From positions 1 to 36,367 of the forward strand of contig JAJZCG010000018.1 in assembly GCA_021846225.1 (NCBI GenBank): a stretch of 36,367 nt of DNA, read 5' to 3'. This document shows positions 19,739-26,846 of this stretch, piece after piece. The notes under the pieces are model-generated. The model had not been told where the DNA came from and did no database searches. It saw only the letters and a list, made by a program, of their open reading frames with translations. The first letter of the stretch is position 1. Each line of letters starts with the position of its first letter. The DNA comes from Pseudomonadota bacterium. GTDB lineage: Bacteria; Pseudomonadota; Alphaproteobacteria; Acetobacterales; Acetobacteraceae. Both the position numbers and the translations under genes were made by a program.

Positions 19739-19794
19739 AATGGGGCGAATGTGGCAAGTTTTAGGCAAAAGCGAAAGGGCCGGGCGCCTTAAGC

Positions 19795-20058
19795 TCAACA
19801 GGTGGCTTCACATTGCCGGTGAACAGTTGCGCCTCCCCCTGGACTGAGGTCACGCCCCTACCCGGCTCCAACCTTGTCCGTCGAGTGACCAAAAATCTTG
19901 CCCGCCAGCTCATCGTCAATATTGCCTTCCCTCAGCATTTACCGGAATTCGTGCCTCAACGAATGCAGCACCAGCTCCGGATCATCACGGACCCATGCTG
20001 GCGTGCTGGGCGCGACGAAGGCAACAGTTATGGCTACATGTGGCGTCCAATGCGCGGC
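19795..20058 (-). pseudogene. Tyrosine-recombinase (phage integrase) C-terminal remnant
   Basis: On the minus strand one reading frame reads ...DDPELVLHSLRHEFR, then a stop, MLREGNIDDELAGKIFGHS, TDKVGAG, then a stop, GRDLS. This is the catalytic end of a phage-type integrase: the HSLRH (His/Arg) box and the GHS box are clear. The first stop (TAA, 19941-19939) follows the RHEFR box. The second (TAG, 19860-19858) lies where these proteins carry the nucleophilic tyrosine (KVGAGY). Both stops are in the same frame 81 nt apart, so this is decay by point mutation, not frameshift. The N-terminal domains are missing; the frame closes at about 20061. It is non-functional. Confidence 0.8.
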
Positions 20059-20105
20059 TCACATTCTACCGTGTCAGGGCAGGCCGCTAAAAAACCCCTT
20101 GCTCT

Positions 20106-20294
20106 GTGGCTTTTGATCGGCGCCGTGATCGGCTTTTTAGCTATGTCCGGCCGGGGAGCCGGCTCGCGAAGGACCACCCGCTGCGGGTGATCCGGCAGGT
20201 AACGGATGGGGCGCCGGTGTCTTTGAGCGAACTATTTCCGGTTTTATATTCCGAATTTGGCCAGCCACCTCGTCCTCGCCCGCCATGCGTCTGA
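20106..20294 (+). pseudogene. Truncated IS5/IS1182-type transposase N-terminus
   Basis: A 62-codon frame from GTG 20106 encodes LFSYVRPGSRLAKDHPLRVIRQ and then LSELFPVLYSEFGQP. This matches the start of IS5/IS1182-like transposases (FSYV...ADHPLR...LSPxFxxLYxxxGRP). The match ends at about 20272, where a frameshift or deletion gives a short junk tail and a stop at 20294. The DDE catalytic region is absent and no terminal repeats are visible. It is an inactive remnant beside the integrase remnant. Together they occupy the roughly 590-nt gap between hprK and the next intact gene. Confidence 0.65.
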
Positions 20295-20333
20295 ATCCAC
20301 AATTCTGCGGCTTGCGATGCGGCCGGGCGGCAA

Positions 20334-21347
20334 TCACCGGAATTCTTCAACAATCTCCGCCATCTCCTGCGGTGGCGCCGCGTAACTCACAAGCCTCACG
20401 TCAAGGTTAAAAGATTGCATCATTTTTAGAGCCCGCCGCATGGCGCCGTAAATCCAAACGCTACGATTGCCAAAAGCGCCACCGCCGAGAAGGGTCAGGA
20501 AAACGACATTTGATGCACCGCGTTGCGCGTTCAGTACCGCCGCCCACATTGTAGCCTCGTATGCGGCCTCCAGAACCAGCGCCGCGAAGACTGCCCAATG
20601 AGCCGGCGGCACGCGGCTGTAAGCCACTGGGAGCGCCGAGCAGAATGCCTGAGAAACGCGCGGCCGGTCTGGCCGCGTTGCTTCGGTGACTTCCACATCC
20701 CGATGGAGCCCGATGCCCAGCTTTCCGCGCAGGACATCGATCTGCTCTGCCGTCAAAGTTTCGAGATGCCGGGCGATGGCATCAAGGCCGGTTTGGCTTG
20801 CCAGCGCGTAGCCGTTCTGCATGCTCCAAAGATCGCCAACGGGTATTTGCATGCCCGCGCTCAAAGCCGCGCCAAGACCGGCGAGGCCATCGAGCTGCCT
20901 CTCCGCCGTTTGGCCCTGGCTGTCCCCGACGGGGACGAAGTAATTGCGGTAGATGGTCGCGGCGCCTGCGGCGATGGCGCAAGCAGGCCCTTGAGTGTGA
21001 TCGTTTTGATAGCGCGTCACGCCATGTCCCGGCGTTACAGCCGGCGACACCATCTCCAGCAGATTGAACTGAGAGGCTACCTGGAACAGTGCACCGGCAT
21101 TTTCGGGAACCCGATGCATGCGCCGAACGTCGCCTTCCACCACGCGCATCTTGATCCGGCCAGGCAGGTCTCCCGCGGAATTCGCCCGTTCGCGAAGCGC
21201 TTGCAGTGAAACCAACTCAAGCTCGCCGATCCCATAGCTCGCGCCGTTGACCAGGGAGTGGAGTCTTCCACTCCTCACGGCCAGCCGGGCACGCGTTTCT
21301 TCATAGCCGGTCTCGCGAAACCCCGTTAATTCTTCGAACCAGTCCAT
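20334..21347 (-). CDS. Unrecognised conserved-looking protein with GGGAFGN motif (possible PARG/macrodomain-like fold)
   Basis: This 337-residue protein has no motif I can assign with certainty. The visible features are LFQVASQFNLLEMVSP (88-102), TRYQNDHTQGPACAIAAGA (111-129), IYRNYFVPVGDSQGQTAERQ, a middle helical region, and the C-terminal VFLTLLGGGAFGNRSVWI with GGG at 288-290, then LDVRLVSYAAPP. The glycine-rich AFGN segment followed by a helix resembles the GCGAFGN region of microbial poly(ADP-ribose) glycohydrolase-type macrodomains. The remainder does not give further support. It appears intact, with no signal peptide or membrane segment. ATG 21347 has GGAGAGG upstream. It lies 15 nt after the phosphatase gene on the same strand, so the two are probably co-transcribed. 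Confidence 0.55.
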   Translation of the reverse strand: MDWFEELTGFRETGYEETRARLAVRSGRLHSLVNGASYGIGELELVSLQALRERANSAGDLPGRIKMRVVEGDVRRMHRVPENAGALFQVASQFNLLEMVSPAVTPGHGVTRYQNDHTQGPACAIAAGAATIYRNYFVPVGDSQGQTAERQLDGLAGLGAALSAGMQIPVGDLWSMQNGYALASQTGLDAIARHLETLTAEQIDVLRGKLGIGLHRDVEVTEATRPDRPRVSQAFCSALPVAYSRVPPAHWAVFAALVLEAAYEATMWAAVLNAQRGASNVVFLTLLGGGAFGNRSVWIYGAMRRALKMMQSFNLDVRLVSYAAPPQEMAEIVEEFR

Positions 21348-21362
21348 GATCCTCTCCAAATC

Positions 21363-21914
21363 TCACGCCGGGATCGCGCCGATCTTCAGGACGTATTTTT
21401 CTTGCGCCGAGGTCTCGATGGCACCGCAACGCACGCGGCGCACGCGACTGATCGCGGTCTCTGGCTCCATGCCTAGCTCGATCAAAAGCCGGGCTCCTAT
21501 CATACCGGCACGCCCTAACCCGCCCCGGCAGTGTACCAGAACATCGCTGTTGCCACGCAGCAGCGCGCGGAGTTTTTCACCAGCAACGTCCCATTGCCGT
21601 TCGAATCCTTCGTCTGGCGTTGAAACATCGACGATCGGCAGATGGAACCATAACATCTGCCTGCGGCGCACTTCCTCACCAAGATTTTCCACTCGAAGAA
21701 GAGCTAACTCCTTCGCCTCCACCAATGTAACGACGGCAGCGGCTCCCCAAGTCCGGATCGCATCGAGATCGAGAGCGAGATCGCGGTCCCAATACCCGCT
21801 CATGCTGTGCAGATCATATTTGCCGGGGCAGAAGGTGACGCCAACGCGCCCGAAGGCTGGCCCCGCGGATATGGTGGCGATCTCCAATGGATTGGTCAAA
21901 GAGGTCTTTGTCAT
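21363..21914 (-). CDS. CDKN3/dual-specificity-type protein phosphatase
   Basis: This 183-residue phosphatase has the P-loop signature C129-x5-R135 within VLVHCRGGLGRAG, a likely general acid Asp96 in LPIVDVSTP, and the N-terminal pattern GVTFCPGKYDL, then YWDRDLALDLDAI and WGAAAVVTLVE. This type, related to eukaryotic CDK inhibitor 3 phosphatase, often occurs in bacteria fused to or beside an ADP-ribosylglycohydrolase (family knowledge). Here the partner is instead the GGGAFGN protein. It follows acr3 after 100 nt on the same strand. No strong ribosome-binding site precedes the ATG. The substrate is unknown. Confidence 0.82.
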   Translation of the reverse strand: MTKTSLTNPLEIATISAGPAFGRVGVTFCPGKYDLHSMSGYWDRDLALDLDAIRTWGAAAVVTLVEAKELALLRVENLGEEVRRRQMLWFHLPIVDVSTPDEGFERQWDVAGEKLRALLRGNSDVLVHCRGGLGRAGMIGARLLIELGMEPETAISRVRRVRCGAIETSAQEKYVLKIGAIPA

Positions 21915-22014
21915 CGAGGTTTTCCCCGCCCCTGTTGCATCCTAGGCTCTTGGGTGGAGAATAAGCGCGTGTCACCTTGCTCTGCAAGGCTGGCCGTAAT
22001 TCGCACCCAGCGTC

Positions 22015-23103
22015 TCAGCCATGGCTCTTGGCTTCATCGGCGCGCTCATACCAGCCCTTGGTCGCGGTCACGAGTTTCACTGTCAGCAGCATCACGGGCA
22101 CTTCAATCAGCACCCCCACCACCGTCGCCAGCGCCGCGCCGGAGTTGAAGCCAAACAGGCTGATGGCCGCCGCCACCGCCAGCTCGAAAAAGTTCGAAGC
22201 GCCGATCAACGCCGAAGGGCAGGCAATGTTGTGTTTTTCACCCAGCGCGCGGTTGAGCCAATATGCCAGCGTGGCGTTGAAGAATACCTGCACCAAAATG
22301 GGCACGGCCAGAAGCACGATCACCAGCGGTTGCTTGATGATTTGCGCGCCCTGGAATGCGAACAGCAGCACCAGGGTGAGCAGCAGCGCGAGGATTGACC
22401 ATGGGCCGATCCTGGCCATCGCGGCGTCGAAAAAAACCTGTCCGCGCTTGAGCAAACTGCGGCGCCAGAGCTGGGCGATGACGACCGGAATGACGATGTA
22501 GAGGACCACGGAGGTGAGCAGCGTGGCCCATGGCACGGTGATCGCCGACAACCCCAGCAGCAAGCCGACGAGGGGCGCGAAGGCAAACACCATGATGGTA
22601 TCGTTAAGCGCGACCTGCGAGAGCGTGAACAGCGGATCGCCGTTCGAGAGGCGGCTCCACACAAAGACCATGGCCGTGCACGGGGCGGCCGCCAGCAAGA
22701 TCAGCCCCGCTATGTAGCTGTCAATCTGCCCGGGCGGCAGCAATGGGCGGAACAGATGCCCGATGAACAGCGAAGCCAGCAGCGTCATCGAGAAGGGTTT
22801 GACCATCCAGTTGATGAACAACGTCACGCCGATGCCGCGCACATGCTGCTTCACCTCATGCAACGCCCCGAAATCGACCTTCACCAGCATGGGGATGATC
22901 ATCACCCATATCAGCAGCCCGACGGGCAGATTGACCTGGGCGATTTCCATGCCCCCCACCGCCTGGAACAGCCCGGGGGCCACCTGCCCGGCCAAAATCC
23001 CGGCGATGATGCACAAAAAAACCCAGAGACTCAAAAAGCGCTCGAACACGCTCATCTTCGCCCCGGCCGCGGCCCTGGCAGTAACCTCACATTGTACAGA
23101 CAT
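22015..23103 (-). CDS. acr3: Acr3-family arsenite efflux permease
   Basis: This 362-residue protein exports arsenite across the inner membrane. It has about ten transmembrane helices and the ACR3 signatures ILLAAAPCTAMVFVWSRL, with the conserved Cys of the family, LNDTIMVFAFAPLV, and ALIGASNFFELAVAAAISLFG near the C-terminus. Start ATG 23103 has AGGAGC about 5 nt upstream. It lies 9 nt after arsC, and is the transport step of the arsR-arsC-acr3 operon. Confidence 0.93.
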   Translation of the reverse strand: MSVQCEVTARAAAGAKMSVFERFLSLWVFLCIIAGILAGQVAPGLFQAVGGMEIAQVNLPVGLLIWVMIIPMLVKVDFGALHEVKQHVRGIGVTLFINWMVKPFSMTLLASLFIGHLFRPLLPPGQIDSYIAGLILLAAAPCTAMVFVWSRLSNGDPLFTLSQVALNDTIMVFAFAPLVGLLLGLSAITVPWATLLTSVVLYIVIPVVIAQLWRRSLLKRGQVFFDAAMARIGPWSILALLLTLVLLFAFQGAQIIKQPLVIVLLAVPILVQVFFNATLAYWLNRALGEKHNIACPSALIGASNFFELAVAAAISLFGFNSGAALATVVGVLIEVPVMLLTVKLVTATKGWYERADEAKSHG

Positions 23104-23112
23104 AACAGCTCC

Positions 23113-23526
23113 TTACAGGCCCAGGGCTTCGCGGACGGCAGGCACCAGGCGGGCGCGGATATCATCACGCACGCGGATGAAACTCTCCAGCGGCTCGCCA
23201 TGCGGATCGTGGAACGCGATGTGCATGCGCGGCACCGGGCGTGGAAATACCGGGCAGGTTTCCTTGGCATTATCACAAACGGTCACAACCAAGTCGATCG
23301 GCTCATTCATCACCGCGTCAACGTCTTTCGGGTAGAGCCCCTCGGTTGGCAGCCCTGCCTCCTGCAATGCCGCAATGGCACCGTCAGCCACCTTGGGCTG
23401 CGGGCGTGTACCCGCCGAGACAGCATGAACCGCGCCGCCCAGATCGTGCCGGAGCAGCACTTCCGCCATCTGCGAACGGCAGGAATTGCCGGTGCAGAGA
23501 ATGAGAACCGTTTTGTTAGCTGTCAT
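23113..23526 (-). CDS. arsC: Thioredoxin-coupled arsenate reductase (LMW-PTP type)
   Basis: This 137-residue enzyme reduces As(V) to As(III). The P-loop is CTGNSCRSQ (Cys11 to Arg17), and the two resolving cysteines lie at Cys84 and Cys91 in TVCDNAKETCPVFP, matching the Cys10/82/89 set of thioredoxin-dependent ArsC. It has no glutaredoxin-type ArsC features. The ATG at 23526 has AGGGG 11 nt upstream, which is somewhat distant. It lies 60 nt after arsR and 9 nt before acr3, in one operon. Confidence 0.95.
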   Translation of the reverse strand: MTANKTVLILCTGNSCRSQMAEVLLRHDLGGAVHAVSAGTRPQPKVADGAIAALQEAGLPTEGLYPKDVDAVMNEPIDLVVTVCDNAKETCPVFPRPVPRMHIAFHDPHGEPLESFIRVRDDIRARLVPAVREALGL

Positions 23527-23586
23527 TAAAATAGGCCCCTTGATTGAAAGATTTCATGAAACCGGCGCCACCCTGGCAGCCAGTCA

Positions 23587-23946
23587 TCAATGCTGGAAAG
23601 CGGCAGGTTTCGCCGGGCAGCAAGAGATAAGCTCGTTGATGAGCGGGGCGCATTGATCGCGATTACCGCCGCAGCAATCGGAGACGAGGAAGAGCATCAT
23701 CGCCCGGAAACGCTCCAGATCGGCCCGGTAGATGATCGAGCGGCTTTTCCGCTGGCTCTGCACCAGCCCAGAGCGGGCAAGAATCCCCAAATGCGCCGAG
23801 AGCGTGTTGTGTGGAATTTCCAGCTGCCGGGCGATTTCACCGGCGGCAATTCCGGCCGGCTCATGGCGAACCAAAAGCCGGAATACGTCCAGCCGGGTTG
23901 CCTGCGCGAGGGCGCCAAGAGCGAGAATGATGCCTTCATTGTCCAT
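23587..23946 (-). CDS. arsR: ArsR-family arsenite-responsive repressor
   Basis: This 119-residue winged-helix repressor has the ArsR helix-turn-helix (about 33-62: GEIARQLEIPHNTLSAHLGIL) and a wing (QSQRKSRSIIYRA). It lacks the CVC motif of plasmid R773 ArsR. Instead it has C-terminal Cys91, Cys92 and Cys99 in DCCGGNRDQC, as in the Acidithiobacillus-type ArsR, plus a further Cys109-Cys110. The ATG at 23946 is chosen since it begins MDNEGIILALGALAQATRLDVF. A much longer frame has junk N-terminal sequence. It has no ribosome-binding site and the promoter lies unusually close. Confidence 0.93.
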   Translation of the reverse strand: MDNEGIILALGALAQATRLDVFRLLVRHEPAGIAAGEIARQLEIPHNTLSAHLGILARSGLVQSQRKSRSIIYRADLERFRAMMLFLVSDCCGGNRDQCAPLINELISCCPAKPAAFQH

Positions 23947-23965
23947 ATTTCGTTTATAGTGGACA
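23940..23965. promoter_or_regulatory. Candidate ArsR operator (TGTCCA inverted repeat)
   Basis: TGTCCA at 23940-23945 and TGGACA at 23960-23965 form a perfect 6-bp inverted repeat around a 14-nt spacer. The repeat spans the arsR start codon and the -10 box, so protein bound here would block transcription. Autoregulation by ArsR is usual. The repeat is short and could be chance. Confidence 0.35.
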
Positions 23966-23981
23966 TAACCGACAATGACAA
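23953..23981 (-). promoter_or_regulatory. Sigma-70-type promoter of arsR
   Basis: On the minus strand TTGTCA (plus 23976-23981) lies 17 nt before TATAAA (plus 23953-23958), each 5 of 6 matches to the consensus. The expected start of transcription is about base 23946, the A of the arsR ATG, so the mRNA may be leaderless or nearly so. Confidence 0.7.
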
Positions 23982-24088
23982 GGCCACAACGCCCCCGGGA
24001 ATGACCCAGATCGCCTACGAAATTTTCGCAGATACCGATGAGAGTGCCGCAGCTATGGCCGTGCCCCCGCCGCGTGGTGCAGGTGGCC

Positions 24089-24814
24089 CTACGCCATGTA
24101 TTGGCCACCATTGGCGGTGATCGTGGCGCCCGTTATAAACGCTGCCTCATCACTCACCAGAAATTGCACGACCCTGGCAATCTCATCCGCCTGGCCCAGG
24201 CGGCCCACCGGTATCTGCGCGACAATCTTGGCGAGCACGTTCTCCGCCACCTCAGCCACCATTTCAGTTGCGGTATATCCCGGCGCCACCGCATTCACCG
24301 TAATGCCCTTAGCGGCGGTCTCCAGCGCAAGCGCTTTCGTGAAACCCAAAACACCCGCCTTTGCCGCCGCATAATTTGTCTGTCCGGCTTGCCCCTTTTG
24401 CCCGTTGATTGATGAGACGTTGACGATCCGTCCGAAACCGCCCTCACGCATCGGCTCGATCACGGCGCGGCACATGTTGAAGCAGGATGTGAGATCCGTC
24501 TCGATGACCTGCTGCCACTGCGTGGGGGTCATCTTATGGAGCATGGCATCGCGGGTGATACCGGCGTTATTGACGAGAACTTCCACCGCGCCGCCAAAAT
24601 CCTTCGTAACGCCGCGTAAGCCCGCCTCACATGCTTCGTAATTCCCAACATCCCATTTATAAATGCCGATGCCGGTCTCATGCTGGAACGCTGCGGCGGC
24701 GGCATCATTGCCATGATAAACCGCGGCAACCGCATAGCCGCTCTCCTTGAGCCGGCGTGCAACCGCCGATCCGATTCCGCGTGTTCCTCCAGTAACAACA
24801 GCAATCCTATTCAT
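24089..24814 (-). CDS. phbB: PhbB-type NADPH acetoacetyl-CoA reductase
   Basis: This 241-residue short-chain dehydrogenase reduces acetoacetyl-CoA to (R)-3-hydroxybutyryl-CoA for polyhydroxybutyrate synthesis. It has the cofactor motif TGGTRGIGSAV, NNAGITRDAMLHKM, the catalytic Ser in VNVSSINGQKG, Tyr-x3-Lys in NYAAAKAGVLGFTK, and the PhbB-like ending ANGGQYMA. No phbA or phbC is adjacent. The ATG at 24814 is preceded by GAGAAAATGGG. It is separated from the downstream arsR by 142 nt containing the ars promoter. I see no gene in that gap. Confidence 0.9.
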   Translation of the reverse strand: MNRIAVVTGGTRGIGSAVARRLKESGYAVAAVYHGNDAAAAAFQHETGIGIYKWDVGNYEACEAGLRGVTKDFGGAVEVLVNNAGITRDAMLHKMTPTQWQQVIETDLTSCFNMCRAVIEPMREGGFGRIVNVSSINGQKGQAGQTNYAAAKAGVLGFTKALALETAAKGITVNAVAPGYTATEMVAEVAENVLAKIVAQIPVGRLGQADEIARVVQFLVSDEAAFITGATITANGGQYMA

Positions 24815-24995
24815 CCCATTTTCTCACTTTTTATTATGAGCCAACCGGCAAACTGAACCATCATTTCCAGAACGCAAACAAATACACGGCACCGCACCCG
24901 CGACAAACCCGCCCCGCGCCGCCTCGCATAAAAACAAGCCTCATAAATGCTGGCAGAATCTTAAACTAACATCCTCCAGCCGCGCCGCCTGGTCA

Positions 24996-25009
24996 TTGAC
25001 TCAGATCAA
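24996..25009. promoter_or_regulatory. Near-consensus FNR/FixK-type box upstream of phbB
   Basis: The sequence TTGACTCAGATCAA matches the FNR/FixK-family consensus TTGAT-N4-ATCAA with a single mismatch. It lies about 182 nt upstream of the phbB start in the 259-nt gap between rhaK and phbB. This is rather far for a direct activator site unless transcription starts well upstream of phbB, so it is a candidate only. I see no gene in the rest of 24815-25073. Confidence 0.4.
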
Positions 25010-25073
25010 CCGGATCCGAAATTTTCGCCCCACGGCATTTTCAATCCAGCGTCCTGCCCGAAATCCGCCGCGC

Positions 25074-26513
25074 TCAAGATACCCCAGGCCCTGCCGGTCT
25101 GCGCTCAGCCGATGGTCTGGGCGGCAGGGCTTGGCGCCAGCGGTCGCGATAGGCGCGCAGGTCGGCCGCGTTGGGGAGTGCCTCGCTGCGCGCCGGAGTG
25201 CCGGACGGTGCGGGACGCGCCGCCGCTGTAAGCCAGAGGACCGCGGGGATGATGCCGACTTTACTCTGCGCGGGCAGGATTTCGGCATCCGGGCGCAGGC
25301 TTTTCAGGATGCGCGGGAAGAGTGGCGAGGCGGCCAGCGGGCCATCGATGAGGATGGCGCCGCTGACACCGAGGCGCTCGAGGCTGTTGTCGACCATCAG
25401 GGCGCAATAAAGCGTGGCAAGGGCGGCGCGGCCCTCGGGCGCGAGCGCGGCGGCGGCGAGCATCTGGCCGGGGGCCTCGGGGAACGGCCCGCCAGGAGCA
25501 AAACTGGGCAGCGCCAGCGCGCCGGCCGCGAGGACACAGGCCAGCCCTTCCAGCGTGGGCGTTGCGCGCGCCCCCTCAGGTCCGGCGATCGCGGCGTATT
25601 CCCGGCCGGCCATGAAGCGGGCGGTGGGGACAAGACCACCGCGGGCATCGAGGTTGCACAGCATGTCCTCGGCCTCGCGCAGATTGGCGAGCGGCGCGGC
25701 TGGCGCGAAGATGACGCACCACGTGCCGCTGGAAACAACCGTAAAATCTTTGCCCGCTGGCTGGGTTACAAGATGCGCAAGATAGGAGGCATTGGAATCG
25801 TGGATGCCGCAGAACACGGTGCAGCCGGGTGCAAGCCCGGTTGCGGCGGCGATTTCGGGGCGCAACCCGCCGAGGGCATGGCTGGCGGGCTGCAGCGGCG
25901 GGAAGTAGCCTGTCCAGCCCATGGCGCGCGCGAGGTGGGAGAAGCCCCCCTGCGCGGGAAGCCAGAGATCCGTGTGGCAGCCCAGGGAGGTAATTTCGCT
26001 GGCGGCCACGCCGGAGAGCCGCCAGGCCCAGTATTGCGGGTAGGTGAGGATCATCTCCACCTTGGTGAAAAACCGCGGGGCGAGACGCTGCAGGGTGAAA
26101 ATCTGCCGGCCGAGATTAAGCCCCGCGGTGAGGTTGGGCGAGAGCGACTCGCTAAACGGATCGCGCAGCAACTCATATTCGGCGCGGCACCGCTCGAAAT
26201 ACGGATCCTCGTAATCAGGCGCCAAAAGCACTTTGCCGCCGCTGCCGGTCAGCACCATGGCGGCGCCGTGGGCAATGGGCAAAATGGCGCGGATCTGCTG
26301 CCTGTGCGGACAAGTCCCCAGCGCGTGCAGCAGCCAGGCCTCAATTCCCTCAATATCCAGCGCAAGGGCCGGGGTAGGCTCGCCCGGCAGGGGCGCGCAC
26401 GAGATGGCCGCTGAAGCCCGCGCGCATGACCAGATGATGCCGCCATCCGGCGCGACGAGAAAAAGTCTGGTGTTGGATTTACCGATATCGAGAACGGCGA
26501 TCAGACCGGCCAT
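25074..26513 (-). CDS. rhaK: FGGY-type rhamnulose kinase
   Basis: This 479-residue FGGY sugar kinase phosphorylates L-rhamnulose to L-rhamnulose-1-phosphate. The N-terminal ATP-binding motif LDIGKSNTRLF, the second-domain motif VFCGIHDSNASYLAH and SSGTWCVI support the fold. The substrate follows from position, since the order rhaU-rhaK at the end of a rhamnose ABC operon is the R. leguminosarum arrangement. The ATG at 26513 lies 7 nt after the rhaU stop. A frame upstream to 26570 would run into rhaU and is rejected. It is the last gene of the minus-strand rha operon. Confidence 0.88.
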   Translation of the reverse strand: MAGLIAVLDIGKSNTRLFLVAPDGGIIWSCARASAAISCAPLPGEPTPALALDIEGIEAWLLHALGTCPHRQQIRAILPIAHGAAMVLTGSGGKVLLAPDYEDPYFERCRAEYELLRDPFSESLSPNLTAGLNLGRQIFTLQRLAPRFFTKVEMILTYPQYWAWRLSGVAASEITSLGCHTDLWLPAQGGFSHLARAMGWTGYFPPLQPASHALGGLRPEIAAATGLAPGCTVFCGIHDSNASYLAHLVTQPAGKDFTVVSSGTWCVIFAPAAPLANLREAEDMLCNLDARGGLVPTARFMAGREYAAIAGPEGARATPTLEGLACVLAAGALALPSFAPGGPFPEAPGQMLAAAALAPEGRAALATLYCALMVDNSLERLGVSGAILIDGPLAASPLFPRILKSLRPDAEILPAQSKVGIIPAVLWLTAAARPAPSGTPARSEALPNAADLRAYRDRWRQALPPRPSAERRPAGPGVS

Positions 26514-26520
26514 TTTGCGC

Positions 26521-26835
26521 TCACGCAAGATGGAACATCGGCAGCAACGGCATGACGGCTGGCGAACCATCCGGATTGGTTGCCATAATGTCCGCCATAT
26601 GCCGCCACCACGCCTGCATCACAGGATGGCTGGGCAGCGCGTCCATGCCGTGCTGCACAGGGCGCGAGAGAACCGCGAAGAGGCTGTGGCTCTCAGTGTC
26701 GAGAAAAATGCTGTAATCGCTGATACCGGCGGCTTTAAGCAACGCGGTCAGCTCCGGCCAGATTGCATCATGCCGCCGCTGGTATTCCGCGGCCTGGCCG
26801 GGCGTTAGCGACATGCGAAAGGCGATTTTCTCCAT
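26521..26835 (-). CDS. rhaU: L-rhamnose mutarotase
   Basis: This 104-residue protein interconverts alpha- and beta-L-rhamnopyranose. Its sequence [23 protein letters not shown], then [21 protein letters not shown] and [17 protein letters not shown], is typical of RhaM/RhaU. The ATG at 26835 is chosen because GGAG lies 6 nt upstream and the product matches the family N-terminus. ATG 26847, four codons upstream, has no ribosome-binding site but overlaps the rhaQ stop. In R. leguminosarum the gene is required for growth on rhamnose. Confidence 0.93.
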   Translation of the reverse strand: MEKIAFRMSLTPGQAAEYQRRHDAIWPELTALLKAAGISDYSIFLDTESHSLFAVLSRPVQHGMDALPSHPVMQAWWRHMADIMATNPDGSPAVMPLLPMFHLA

Positions 26836-26846
26836 TGGCTGCTCCA

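Noticed and set aside
21975-21989. Short hairpin CCTTGC-TCT-GCAAGG after acr3
   Set aside because: Only 6 bp with a 3-nt loop and no T-run; too weak to call a terminator, so it does not separate acr3 from the phosphatase gene.
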